Assembly: GCF_001399755.1 (NCBI RefSeq)
Contig: NZ_LJCP01000007.1
Span: forward strand, 326,113-390,112
DNA from: Thiohalorhabdus denitrificans
Lineage (GTDB): Bacteria; Pseudomonadota; Gammaproteobacteria; Thiohalorhabdales; Thiohalorhabdaceae
Direction: 5' to 3'
DNA: 64,000 nt
In this document: piece after piece, positions 47,101 to 54,774 of the stretch
Position numbering within the stretch: the first letter of the stretch is position 1
How the letters are laid out: each line of letters begins with the position of its first letter
Program-made: the position numbers and the translations under genes
Notes under the pieces: generated by a model
What the model saw: only the letters and a program-made list of their open reading frames with translations
Told to the model about the DNA's origin: nothing
The model's database searches: none

Positions 47101-47901
47101 GCCGCCGACCGGCGCGGCGACAAGATCCACTTCCGCGACATCCAGGCGCAGCCGCGCAAGATCATCACCGCCCACACCTGGTCGGGCCTGGAGTCGGAGG
47201 AGGTGAGCTACACCCAGGGCTACACCAACATCCACGAGCTGATCCCCTTCCGGACCCTCACGGGCCGGGCGCAGTTCTACCAGGACCACGAGTGGATGCG
47301 GGACTTCGGCGAGGCCTTCTGCGCCTACCGGCCGGCGGTGGACATGCAGTCCATCCAGCGCCGCTCCGCCGGCAGCCGCGACAACCCCAATCCGGGGGTG
47401 GTGCTCAACTGGATCACGCCGCACTCCAAGTGGGGCATCCACAGCACCTACAACGACAACCACCGGATGCTGACCCTCGGGCGCGGCGGGCCCATCGTCT
47501 GGATCTCCGAGGTGGACGCGGAGAAGGCGGGGATCAGCGACAACGACTGGGTGGAGGCGGCCAACGGCAACGGCGCCACCATGGCCCGGGCGGTGGTCAG
47601 CCAGCGGATCCCCGAGGGCATGGCCATGATGTACCACGCCCAGGAGAAGAACGTGAACGTGCCGGGCTCGCGGAGCACCGGCAAGCGGGGCGGCATCCTC
47701 AACAGCGTCACCCGCGTCACCGTCAAGCCCACCCACATGATCGGCGGCTACGCCCACCTGAGCTACTTCTTCAACTACTACGGCACGGTGGGCTCCCAGC
47801 GCGACGAGTTCGTGGTGGTGCGTCGGGTGGACCAGGTGGATTGGCTGGAAGGGCCGCTGACCGAGGAGCGCGAGAAGGCCACCGACGTCCCGGGGCGCTA
47901 G
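44164..47901 (+). CDS. narG: Respiratory nitrate reductase alpha subunit
   Basis: 1245 residues. Membrane-bound cytoplasmic-facing molybdenum enzyme reducing nitrate to nitrite. The FS0 cluster ligands are His50, Cys54, Cys58 and Cys93 (HGVNCTGSCSW; RGCQRG), as in E. coli NarG; the Mo-bis-MGD region includes NCLSFYDWYCDLPP and FRMNSTGLHSDIVLPTATWYEKND. The N-terminus FLDRLRFFSKNG is the vestigial Tat-like leader of NarG. Start ATG follows TAAGGAG. First gene of narGHJI. Confidence 0.98.
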   Translation: MGDFLDRLRFFSKNGEEFAGGWGQVSDEDRAWEDTYRNRFQHDKVVRTTHGVNCTGSCSWKVFVKNGLITWEMQQTDYPRTRPDLPNHEPRGCQRGASFSWYEYSPHRIKHPLVRGRLLEMYRRERQTKDPVEAWASIVEEPEKARSYKRVRGLGGFVRSSWDEVLEVIAAANVYTTKEHGPDRVNGFSPIPAMSMLSYAAGSRYLSLIGGNCLSFYDWYCDLPPSSPQVWGEQTDVPESADWYNSTYLIVTGANLPMTRTPDAHFYAEARYKGTKVVSMAPDYAEYVKFADLWMPVKQGTDAAAFLAMGHVALKEFHLERQDPYFHDYVKRYTDMPMVVRLEEDADGTHRPGRLLRAADFDDALGEANNPEWKTIVYDQKGGGYAAPNGSIGFRWGEDGKWNLEQEAGGREIDAALSFIDGCDETVPVAFPHFAENEPEELARNVPVRTLEINGETVRVTTVFDLQASQYGVDRGIGGGNVAASYDDAEVAYTPAWAEKVTGVKKADLIRTGREFADNAAKTHGKSMVILGAAINHWYHNDMNYRAIMNLLHLCGCVGQSGGGWAHYVGQEKLRPQAGWAPIAFGLDWHRPPRHMNGTTFYYFHTDQWRYETIDPNELKVPGARDKDGGYQLADYNVVAQRLGWLPSAPHFNENPLETVRKAEAAGATTEEEVANQVVERLKSGDLRFASEDIDAPNSFPRNLFVWRSNLLGCSAKGHEYFLKHLLGTQNGVMNEADAPAGRPEEIEWHEEAPTGKLDLLVDINFRMNSTGLHSDIVLPTATWYEKNDLNTSDMHPFIHPLSEVVNPLWESRSDWDIFKALSAKFGELAADHLGTQKDLVAMPMQHDTAGEIAQPFEVRDWKKGECEPIPGKTLPHLKLVERDFANTGHKFISLGPLMEQAGNAVKGVAWETGEEIEELRHHIGTVKTEGVGKGQPSLESDVQAADALMTMAPETNGEVAHRTWSLLSKKTGRDHTHLAADRRGDKIHFRDIQAQPRKIITAHTWSGLESEEVSYTQGYTNIHELIPFRTLTGRAQFYQDHEWMRDFGEAFCAYRPAVDMQSIQRRSAGSRDNPNPGVVLNWITPHSKWGIHSTYNDNHRMLTLGRGGPIVWISEVDAEKAGISDNDWVEAANGNGATMARAVVSQRIPEGMAMMYHAQEKNVNVPGSRSTGKRGGILNSVTRVTVKPTHMIGGYAHLSYFFNYYGTVGSQRDEFVVVRRVDQVDWLEGPLTEEREKATDVPGR

Positions 47902-47952
47902 GCCCCGGCGGCGCCGGATGTCCCCCGCTTAGCGAGACACAGGAGAGACGCC

Positions 47953-49434
47953 ATGCGAGTCCGCGCACAGATGATGATGGTGATGAACCTCGATAAATGC
48001 ATCGGGTGCCACACCTGCTCGGTGGTCTGCAAGAACACCTGGACCAACCGCAAGGGCATGGAATACGCCTGGTTCAACAACGTCGAGTCCAAGCCGGGCA
48101 TCGGCTACCCCAAGGAGTGGGAGAACCAGGACAAGTGGAAGGGCGGCTGGACCCGGATCAACGGCAAGCTGGAGCTGCGCGCCGGCGGCCGCGGCCGCAA
48201 GCTGGCCAGCATCTTCCACAACCCCAATCTGCCCACCATCGACGAGTACTACGAGCCGTACACCTACGACTACCAGAACCTGGTGGATTCCGGGTACAAG
48301 GAGGCCACCCCCACCGCCCGGCCGGTCTCCATGATCACCGAGGAGAAGATGGACAAGGTGGAGTGGGGGCCCAACTGGGAGGATGACCTTGGGGGGCCCT
48401 TCGAGGCCCGCAGCAAGGACAAGAACTTCGAGGGCGTCGACAAGGCGGTTTACAAGGAGTTCGAGAATACCTTCCACATGTACCTGCCGCGCGCCTGCAA
48501 CCACTGCGCGAACCCGGCCTGCGTCGCCAGCTGCCCCTCCGGCGCCCTGTACAAGCGCGACGAGGACGGCATCGTCCTGGTGGACCAGGAGCAGTGCCGC
48601 GGCTGGCGCTTCTGCGTCTCCGGCTGCCCCTACAAGAAGGTCTACTTCAACTGGGCCACCGGCAAGTCGGAGAAGTGCATCGGCTGCTACCCCCGCGTGG
48701 AGTCGGGCATGCCGCCGGCCTGCGTGGAATCCTGCGTGGGCCGGATCCGCTCCTACGGGGTGGTGCTCTACGACGCCGACCGCATCGAGGAGGTGGCCGC
48801 CACGGCCCGCGAGGAGGACCTCTACGAGGCCCAGCGGGACCTGTTCCTGGACCCCTACGACCCGGAGGTGCAGCGGGCGGCGGCGGAGGCCGGCATCAAG
48901 CACGAATGGATCGAGGCGGCGCAGCATTCGCCCGTCTACAAGATGGCGGTGGAATGGCGCGTGGCCTTCCCGCTCCATCCGGAGTTCCGCACCCTGCCCA
49001 TGATCTGGTACGTGCCGCCGCTGTCGCCGGTGCAGACCCAGATCGACCAGGGCACCCTGCCCACCGAGGACGACGGGGTCATCCCCCGCTCCGAGGCCAT
49101 GCGCACCCCGGTCAAGTACCTGGCCAACCTGTTTACCGCCGGCGACGAGGGCGCCATGAAGGGGGCCCTGGACCGCATGATCGCCATGCGCAGCTACCAC
49201 CGCGCCCTGAACGTGGACGGCAAGGCCAACACGGCGGTGCTGGACAAGGTGGGGCTCACGGAGGACCAGGCCCGGGACATGTACCGCTACATGGCCATCG
49301 CCAACTACGAGGACCGCTTCGTGGTGCCCATCAGCGCCCGCGAGGTCATCCACGAGTACGACGAGACCTACGCGGCCCAGGGAGCGTCCGGCTTCGACCA
49401 GGCCTTCCCCGAGATCTACGTCCACGACGACTGA
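47953..49434 (+). CDS. narH: Respiratory nitrate reductase beta subunit
   Basis: 493 residues. Four iron-sulfur motifs: CIGCHTCSVVC (Cys16, 19, 22, 26), CNHCANPACVASC, CRGWRFCVSGC (Trp in place of one Cys, giving the 3Fe-4S cluster) and CIGCYPRVESG...CVESCVGR. It wires electrons from NarI to NarG. AGGAGAG before the ATG; 51 bases after narG. Confidence 0.98.
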   Translation: MRVRAQMMMVMNLDKCIGCHTCSVVCKNTWTNRKGMEYAWFNNVESKPGIGYPKEWENQDKWKGGWTRINGKLELRAGGRGRKLASIFHNPNLPTIDEYYEPYTYDYQNLVDSGYKEATPTARPVSMITEEKMDKVEWGPNWEDDLGGPFEARSKDKNFEGVDKAVYKEFENTFHMYLPRACNHCANPACVASCPSGALYKRDEDGIVLVDQEQCRGWRFCVSGCPYKKVYFNWATGKSEKCIGCYPRVESGMPPACVESCVGRIRSYGVVLYDADRIEEVAATAREEDLYEAQRDLFLDPYDPEVQRAAAEAGIKHEWIEAAQHSPVYKMAVEWRVAFPLHPEFRTLPMIWYVPPLSPVQTQIDQGTLPTEDDGVIPRSEAMRTPVKYLANLFTAGDEGAMKGALDRMIAMRSYHRALNVDGKANTAVLDKVGLTEDQARDMYRYMAIANYEDRFVVPISAREVIHEYDETYAAQGASGFDQAFPEIYVHDD

Positions 49435-49448
49435 AGCGGAGGCCCGCA

Positions 49449-49961
49449 ATGCAACGATACAAACTGCTATCCGCCCTGCTCGATTACCCCACCGCCGAGC
49501 TGCAGGCCGCCGCGCCGGAGCTCTGGGAGGTGATGGAGGAGGACCCCGGCCTGACCGAGGCGGACCGCGCCGGACTGCGGACCCTGATCCGGGAGCTGGC
49601 GGAGACCGACCTGCTAACGGCCCAGGAGGCCTATTCCGGCCTCTTCGACCTGGGGGAAAAGGTCCACCTGCACATGACCCATTTCCGCCACGGCGATACC
49701 CAGGAGCGGGGCCAGCAGCTGGTGGCCATGGACCAGTTCTACCGGGCCCACGGCTTCGTGGGCGAGCGGGTGGAGGTCCCGGACTACCTGCCCCTGATGC
49801 TGGAGTTCGCCGGGGAGCGGTCGGAGGCCGGCGAGAGCCTGCTGGCCGAGTTCGTGGACATCTACGAAGAGCTGGAGGCGAAGCTGGCGGAGGCCGAAAG
49901 CCCCTATGCGGCGGTGTTCACGGTCCTGAAGAACCACGTGCGCCCGCCGGTGGCCGCCTGA
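49449..49961 (+). CDS. narJ: Nitrate reductase assembly chaperone NarJ, short form
   Basis: 170 residues; E. coli NarJ has about 236. TorD/NarJ-type helical chaperone that inserts molybdenum cofactor into NarG and guides membrane attachment. It begins YKLLSALLDYPTAELQ and has YSGLFDLGEKVHLHM, THFRHGDTQERGQQLV and VPDYLPLMLEFA, matching the NarJ core. It ends soon after SPYAAVFTVLK, so the C-terminal 60-residue region of E. coli NarJ is absent; the stop is followed at once by narI's ribosome site, so it is not an obvious frameshift. 14 bases after narH. Confidence 0.93.
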   Translation: MQRYKLLSALLDYPTAELQAAAPELWEVMEEDPGLTEADRAGLRTLIRELAETDLLTAQEAYSGLFDLGEKVHLHMTHFRHGDTQERGQQLVAMDQFYRAHGFVGERVEVPDYLPLMLEFAGERSEAGESLLAEFVDIYEELEAKLAEAESPYAAVFTVLKNHVRPPVAA

Positions 49962-49974
49962 AAGGAGCCTTCCC

Positions 49975-50661
49975 ATGGAGACCCTGCACCACATCCTGTT
50001 CGGGATTTATCCCTACATCGCGCTGGCCACCTTCCTGGTGGGAAGCGTGCTCACGTACAACCACAAGCAGCGGCGCTGGGGCAGCAAGTCCAGCCAGCTT
50101 CTGGAGGGGGACCGCCTGCGGATGGCCAGCATCCTCTTCCACAGCGGCATCCTCCTGCTGTTCTTCGGCCACCTCGTGGGCCTGCTGACGCCGCCCGAGC
50201 TGTTCCACGCCCTGGGCATCTCCGCGGCGGCCAAGCAGCAGCTGGCCATGACCGCCGGCGGCATCTTCGGGACCATGTGCCTGATCGGCCTGGCCATGCT
50301 TATCCACCGGCGCATGACCAACCGGCGGGTCTACAAGAACTCCTCCGGCATGGACATCTTCATCCTCTGGCTGCTGCTGGCGACCCTGTTGCTCGGCCTG
50401 GTGACCATTCCCGTGTCGGCGTCCCATCCCGAGGGCCACGTCATGGAGCAGCTCATGCACTGGGCGCAGGCCATCGTGACCCTGCGGCCGGCCTCCCACC
50501 TGCTGCTGGAGGTGTCCTTCCTCTACAAGCTGCACATCCTGTTCGGGCTGACGGTGTTCCTGGTGTTCCCCTTCTCCCGGCTGGTGCACATCTGGTCCGC
50601 ACCGGTGGGCTACATCAACCGGCCCTACCAGCTGGTGCGGCGGCGCGTGCAGCACACGTAA
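49975..50661 (+). CDS. narI: Respiratory nitrate reductase gamma subunit (cytochrome b)
   Basis: 228 residues, five membrane helices. Binds two b hemes and oxidises quinol at the periplasmic side, anchoring NarGH. Heme-ligand histidines lie in FHSGILLLFFGHLVGL and in the last helices (LLLEVSFLYKLHILFGLTVFLVFPFSRLVHIW). AAAGGAG before the ATG. A strong terminator follows 36 bases later. Confidence 0.97.
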   Translation: METLHHILFGIYPYIALATFLVGSVLTYNHKQRRWGSKSSQLLEGDRLRMASILFHSGILLLFFGHLVGLLTPPELFHALGISAAAKQQLAMTAGGIFGTMCLIGLAMLIHRRMTNRRVYKNSSGMDIFILWLLLATLLLGLVTIPVSASHPEGHVMEQLMHWAQAIVTLRPASHLLLEVSFLYKLHILFGLTVFLVFPFSRLVHIWSAPVGYINRPYQLVRRRVQHT

Positions 50662-50697
50662 TACCCGCAGGCCGGCCCTTCCCCTCCGGCGCGGGTA

Positions 50698-50725
50698 GCC
50701 CGGGCGGCAACGCCCGGGCTTTTTT
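50698..50725 (+). terminator. Rho-independent terminator of narGHJI
   Basis: GCCCGGGC (50698-50705) pairs with GCCCGGGC (50712-50719) over a six-base loop, followed by six T residues. Confidence 0.93.
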
Positions 50726-50753
50726 GTTTTGCATCTCGGGACCGGAACCGCCG

Positions 50754-50785
50754 CCGGGGCGGGCGTCGAGGTACGCCGCTCCTAC
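50754..50785 (-). repeat. Degenerate REP-like element at the end of narL
   Basis: The minus strand from about 50785 starts GTAGGAGCGGCGTACC; it overlaps the final bases of narL and is a diverged member of the window's repeat family. Confidence 0.4.
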
Positions 50786-51441
50786 TCCTCCACCAGGCCG
50801 TGGCGGGTGGCCAGGATGGCCGCGGAGACCCGGGAGCCGACGCCCAGCTTGCGCAGCAGGTTCTTGACGTGGAGCTTGACGGTGTCGGGGCTGATGTCGA
50901 GGGCCCGGGCGATGGCCTTGTTGCTCTCGCCGAGGGCGATGTGGCGCAGGATCTCCCGCTCGCGGGGGGTGAGCTCGTCGAGGGGGCCGACGTCCTCCTC
51001 CCGGTCCTCGCCCCGCACCACCTGGGCCAGGGAGCCCGTCAGGCTGGGGGCGATCACGGTCTCGCCCGCCAGGACCCGGTCCAGGGAGCGGTTGAGCTCC
51101 GCGGGCTCGGCGTCCTTGAGGAGGTAGCCGGAGGCCCCGGAGCGCAGGGCGGCCACCAGGTCCTCCTCGTCGTCGCTCACGGTGAGCATCACCACCCGCC
51201 CCTCGATGCCCGCGTCCACCAGGCGGCGCAGGGTCTCCAGGCCGTCCATGCCGGGCATCTTGAGGTCGAGCAGGACGATGTCCGGCCGCAGCTCGGGCAC
51301 CCGCTCCAGGGCTTCCGCCCCGGAGCTGGCCATGCCCACCACCTCCAGGTCGGCGCGCTTCTCCAGCAGGCTCTCCAGGCCGCCGCGGAACAGGCTATGG
51401 TCGTCAACCAGGAACACGCGCAAGGCTCGCTGCCTCCCCAT
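50782..51441 (-). CDS. narL: Nitrate/nitrite response regulator NarL
   Basis: 219 residues. Receiver domain with acidic pocket VDDH, phosphorylated Asp59 in LLDLKMPGMDG and LKDAEP; LuxR-type helix-turn-helix at about 150-210 (LTPREREILRHIALGESNKAIARAL). Start at the ATG 51441, overlapping narX by 38 bases; a TTG at 51423 with GGGGAGG upstream is a real alternative. It would bind NarL heptamers such as those suspected upstream of narK and narG. Confidence 0.94.
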   Translation of the reverse strand: MGRQRALRVFLVDDHSLFRGGLESLLEKRADLEVVGMASSGAEALERVPELRPDIVLLDLKMPGMDGLETLRRLVDAGIEGRVVMLTVSDDEEDLVAALRSGASGYLLKDAEPAELNRSLDRVLAGETVIAPSLTGSLAQVVRGEDREEDVGPLDELTPREREILRHIALGESNKAIARALDISPDTVKLHVKNLLRKLGVGSRVSAAILATRHGLVEE

Positions 51442-53413
51442 CGTTGGGATCCGTTCGGCCCCGGGGGAAGGTCAGCAGGACCTGGACGCCCTCCCCGGGC
51501 TCGCCTTCAATCTCCACCCGGCCACCCACCCGGCCGGCCCGTTCGCGCATGATGGACAGCCCGAAGTGGGCGCGGTCGTCGGCGTCCACGGCGTCCACGT
51601 CCATGCCGCGACCGTCGTCCTCCACCAGGATGTGGTAGGTGTCGTCCTTCTCCTGGACCATGATCCGCACGTTCTCCGCCTGCGCGTGCTTGCGGACGTT
51701 GGCCAGGGCCTCCTGGACGATGTGGAACACCTGGATCTCGCCGTCGGGGTCCAGATCCAGGTCGTGGTTGAGCCCCTGTAGGTAGACGGGCACCCCGGTC
51801 TGCTCGTGGAAGGTGGCCACCAGGCTCTTGAGGGCCGGCACCAGGCCGCGCTCGTCGATGCGGGTGCGGAAGTGGGTGAGCAGCTCGCGCAGGTTGCTGT
51901 AGCCCGATTCCACCCCCTTGCGGACCTTGAAGACCAGCTCCCGGCTGGTGTCCAGGTTCCCCTTCTCCAGCTCCTCCTCCAGCATCCAGGTCTGGAGCTT
52001 CACCGACGCCAGGCACTGGGCGATGGAATCGTGCAGCTCGGCGGCGAGCAGGTTGCGCTCCTCCATGAGGGAGGTGCGCTGGGCCTCGGTGGTGAGGCGG
52101 CGGTTCTTGATGGCCAGGCCCACGTGGTTGGCCACCGTCTCCAGCAGGGACTCGATGCCCTGCTGGTGGGGCTGTTGGGGGGTGCCGAAGAGGGTGAACA
52201 GGCCCAGCACCTGGTCCTTGTACTTGATGGGCACGGCGTACATGCCCGCCTCCCGGGCGCAGGGCAGGGAGCCGCCCATCTGGGCCTCGCAGGGGGCGAG
52301 GTCGTCGCGTTGGCCCAGACTGCCCGCCCGGGCGCTCTGGCCGCACAGGCAGCGGTCCAGGGAGACCAGGTCCTCCCCGTGCAGCATCTCGGGGTCCAGG
52401 CCCCGGGAGGCCACCAGGCGCATGCGGTCGTCCCCGGTGACCAGCCGCACCATGCCGGCTTCGGACTCGGTGACGTCCACGATCTGCCCCAGGGCCTGGT
52501 CCAGGAGCTCCTCCACCGGCAGGTTGGTCTGCAGGCTGGAGGCGATCTCGTAAAGCATGGCCAGGCGCAGGTTGCGGTGCTGGAGGGAGCGGGTCTGCTC
52601 CGCCACCTGGGCGTCCAGATCGCTCTTCAGGGACTTGAGCTCCTCGGCCATGTCGTTGAAGGCTCCGGCGAGCTGGTCCACCTCCTCGGTGTCGGCGCGC
52701 GGGACGCGGCAGGATTCCAGGTCGCCGGTGGCGAGCTGGCGCGCGCAGTCCCGCAGGCCCTGCAGGGGCCGGGTGAGGTAGTGGCGAGTGCGCTGGAAGC
52801 TCACCACCCCCACCAGGATGGCGATGACGGTGAAGCCCAGCAGGCTCAGGTAGTAGCGCTGCAGCTTGGTGGCGGAGCTTTCCTGGAGGTGGCCCACGTA
52901 GGTGTCCACCCGCCCCACGAAGCCCGCCAAGTGCTCGTTGTAGGCCTCGACCACCCCCTGGTCGAGGCCGGCGGGGGAGTCGGGGAGCAGGTCCTTGCGG
53001 GCCAGCCAGCGGGCCCGGATGTCGGCGAGGGTGGGCCCGGTCTGGCGGGGCAGGGAGATGGAGGCCGGGAAGCCCTGGTCCAGGTAGCCGGTCTGCTCCT
53101 TCAGCCGGCGGTCGTAGGCGGAGAGGTCCTCCTGGATGCGCTCCCAGAGCCGCTGGCGGCGCTCGCCGGTGCTGTCGGCGGCTAGGGTCAGGTTGTGGCC
53201 GATGCGGTAGGCCTGCATGCGCAGCTTGCCGGCCTCGTTGATGGCCTCCGCCTCGCCGTGAAGCTGGTCGGTGATGGACACCCCCACCACGATCAGCGCC
53301 AGGGCGAGGCCGAGCCCGGCGATGAGCATGCCGGCCAGGCGGTTGCCCACCGAGGGCCGTCCCAGGCCGGGGAGGCGGTGGCGGCGGGCGAAGAGGCGGT
53401 TCAGGCGCTCCAT
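51404..53413 (-). CDS. narX: Nitrate/nitrite sensor kinase NarX
   Basis: 669 residues. First membrane helix about 25-48, periplasmic nitrate-binding P-box EAINEAGKLRMQAYRIG, second helix about 190-210, HAMP, signalling helix, a GAF-like central domain with cysteines (LDRCLCGQSARAG), H-box EERNLLAAELHDSIAQCLASV and ATPase N- and G-boxes (VQEALANVRKHAQA; VEDDGRGMD). It phosphorylates NarL on sensing nitrate. Transcribed with narL; an FNR-type box lies upstream. Confidence 0.95.
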   Translation of the reverse strand: MERLNRLFARRHRLPGLGRPSVGNRLAGMLIAGLGLALALIVVGVSITDQLHGEAEAINEAGKLRMQAYRIGHNLTLAADSTGERRQRLWERIQEDLSAYDRRLKEQTGYLDQGFPASISLPRQTGPTLADIRARWLARKDLLPDSPAGLDQGVVEAYNEHLAGFVGRVDTYVGHLQESSATKLQRYYLSLLGFTVIAILVGVVSFQRTRHYLTRPLQGLRDCARQLATGDLESCRVPRADTEEVDQLAGAFNDMAEELKSLKSDLDAQVAEQTRSLQHRNLRLAMLYEIASSLQTNLPVEELLDQALGQIVDVTESEAGMVRLVTGDDRMRLVASRGLDPEMLHGEDLVSLDRCLCGQSARAGSLGQRDDLAPCEAQMGGSLPCAREAGMYAVPIKYKDQVLGLFTLFGTPQQPHQQGIESLLETVANHVGLAIKNRRLTTEAQRTSLMEERNLLAAELHDSIAQCLASVKLQTWMLEEELEKGNLDTSRELVFKVRKGVESGYSNLRELLTHFRTRIDERGLVPALKSLVATFHEQTGVPVYLQGLNHDLDLDPDGEIQVFHIVQEALANVRKHAQAENVRIMVQEKDDTYHILVEDDGRGMDVDAVDADDRAHFGLSIMRERAGRVGGRVEIEGEPGEGVQVLLTFPRGRTDPNDGEAASLARVPG

Positions 53414-53559
53414 GGGGGGTCCCCGGGTTGGGAGGGGGCGGTGCCCACCGCCCGGAACGGGTGGTCGGCCCGGACGTCGGCGGCGAGCCCATCGAGGGCG
53501 GCCTCTTCGGCGGGGCTCTGGGCGGTCAGCAGGACGCCGGATGGCTGGGGGAAGCGCAT
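53401..53559 (-). CDS. Possible 52-aa leader peptide overlapping narX
   Basis: ATG at 53559 with GAGGTGG before it; the frame runs to a TGA at 53401, overlapping the narX start by 13 bases in another frame. The product (MRFPQPSGVLLTAQ..., ending GDPPWSA) is Pro/Ala-rich and unrecognised. It might couple translation into narX. Weak evidence apart from the ribosome site and overlap. Confidence 0.3.
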   Translation of the reverse strand: MRFPQPSGVLLTAQSPAEEAALDGLAADVRADHPFRAVGTAPSQPGDPPWSA

Positions 53560-53636
53560 TTCCACCTCGCGGGACCGGGCGGCAGAAGGCTGATCTGCCA
53601 GTCAGTTAGTTTGGGGAGAACCCCAGGAGTTCCGGA

Positions 53637-53650
53637 ATGATCCGGATCAA
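53637..53650. promoter_or_regulatory. FNR/DNR-type box upstream of narX
   Basis: On the minus strand TTGATCCGGATCAT matches TTGAT-N4-ATCAA at nine of ten positions, 224 bases upstream of narX (78 upstream of the small ORF). Confidence 0.6.
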
Positions 53651-53661
53651 TGGGAGGAAAC

Positions 53662-53694
53662 AAAAAGCCGGACGGCGCGTGCGCGCCGTCCGGC
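53662..53694 (-). terminator. Rho-independent terminator of the dsrE-tusA-SQR-DUF1641 operon
   Basis: Perfect 12-bp stem (53667-53678 with 53683-53694) around GTGC; on the minus strand it is followed by TTTTTG. It ends the operon 40 bases after the DUF1641 stop codon. Confidence 0.88.
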
Positions 53695-53733
53695 GGCCGG
53701 GGGAGGGGCCCCGGTTGGCAAATCCCGCCGGGC

Positions 53734-54762
53734 TCAGCGCCCGGCCCGCTCCAGGCGGCATTGGCGGAAGTGCTTGCCCAGGGTGATCACAAACTGCAGC
53801 ACCTCCTGGGTCTCCTTCTGCTTCATGATGTGCAGCAGCCCGCGCAGCCCGCCCTTGGCCTCCGGCTGGTCCGGCATCTCCGCCACGGCCCCCTGCACGC
53901 ACCGCAGCAGGTCCTCCGTCATGTGCATCTGCTGGAGCTGGTCGATTAGCTCCACCGCGCGTGGCAGCTCGGCGGCGAAGCGGTCGATCACCTCCGGGGA
54001 GAGCTGGGTCATGAGGCGGTTGAGGGCCGGGGCCGCCTCGATCAGGCGGTCGAGGAGCCCCGAGGACTGCAGCCGGTCCAGCAGGGCCATGGCCTCGGCG
54101 GCGTTGCCCGCCAGGCGCCCGATCATCTCGTCGGTGAGGGCCTCCTGGGCGGCGCCGAACAGCCGCGCCAGGCTGGCCATGCGCTCGAGGTCGCCGTTCT
54201 CCACCATGCACTGGATGGTGGGCAGCATCCGGTCCAGGTTGGCCCGGTTGAGCTTGTCCAGCAGGTCCAGGCCGTCCCCGGCGGTGGTGGCCAGCCGGCC
54301 GATCATCTCGTCGGTGACCGCCTCCTGCGCCGACCCCAGCAGGCGGGCGAAGTCCGCCAGCCGCTGCAGGTCGCCGTTGTCCACCATGCGCTCCAGGACG
54401 GGCACCGCCCGCCCCAGCTCGGCCCGGTTGACCCGGTCCAGCAGGTCCATGGTCTCGCCGGCGGTGCCCGCGAGGCGACCAACCATTTCGTCGGTGAGCG
54501 CCTCCTCCCCGGCTCCCACCACGCGGGCGAGGGCGGCGAGGCGCTCCAGATCGCCGCTGTGGACCAGCCGCTCCAAAACCGGCAGGGCGGCGTCCAGGTC
54601 CGAACGGTTGACCTTGTCCAGGAGGTCGAGCACCTGGCTGGCCGTCTCGGCGAGGCGGCTCACCATCTCGTCGGTGAGGGCCTCCTTACCCGCCTGGCCC
54701 AGGTGGCGGAGCGGCTCCGCCACCTCCGGGGCCTGTTCGTCGGCGTCGGCTACCTTGTTCAT
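53734..54762 (-). CDS. DUF1641-type protein with tandem 60-residue repeats
   Basis: 342 residues, soluble and helical. Residues 27-86, 87-146 and 147-206 are three 60-residue repeats, and a fourth begins at 207 and diverges. Consensus: EALTDEMIGRLA, then LDLLDKxNRxxLDR, LPVLERMVxNGDLERLA. The C-terminal 120 residues (LSPEVIDRFAAELPRAVELIDQL, GGLRGLLHIMKQKETQEVLQF) carry the DUF1641 character that is often encoded beside SQR-like flavoproteins. It probably binds or anchors the adjacent SQR-like protein; role unproven. Last gene of the operon. Confidence 0.78.
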   Translation of the reverse strand: MNKVADADEQAPEVAEPLRHLGQAGKEALTDEMVSRLAETASQVLDLLDKVNRSDLDAALPVLERLVHSGDLERLAALARVVGAGEEALTDEMVGRLAGTAGETMDLLDRVNRAELGRAVPVLERMVDNGDLQRLADFARLLGSAQEAVTDEMIGRLATTAGDGLDLLDKLNRANLDRMLPTIQCMVENGDLERMASLARLFGAAQEALTDEMIGRLAGNAAEAMALLDRLQSSGLLDRLIEAAPALNRLMTQLSPEVIDRFAAELPRAVELIDQLQQMHMTEDLLRCVQGAVAEMPDQPEAKGGLRGLLHIMKQKETQEVLQFVITLGKHFRQCRLERAGR

Positions 54763-54774
54763 GGCTGTGCCTCC

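Noticed and set aside
44158..47757. 1199-codon open frame on the minus strand opposite narG
   Set aside because: High-GC shadow of narG: Val/His/Gly/Leu-rich without domains, no ribosome site. The same holds for long frames opposite metE/cydA (19746-22403), nosR (33122-35278), the PerM-like gene (572-2503) and the ROK/MetX genes (8308-10452).
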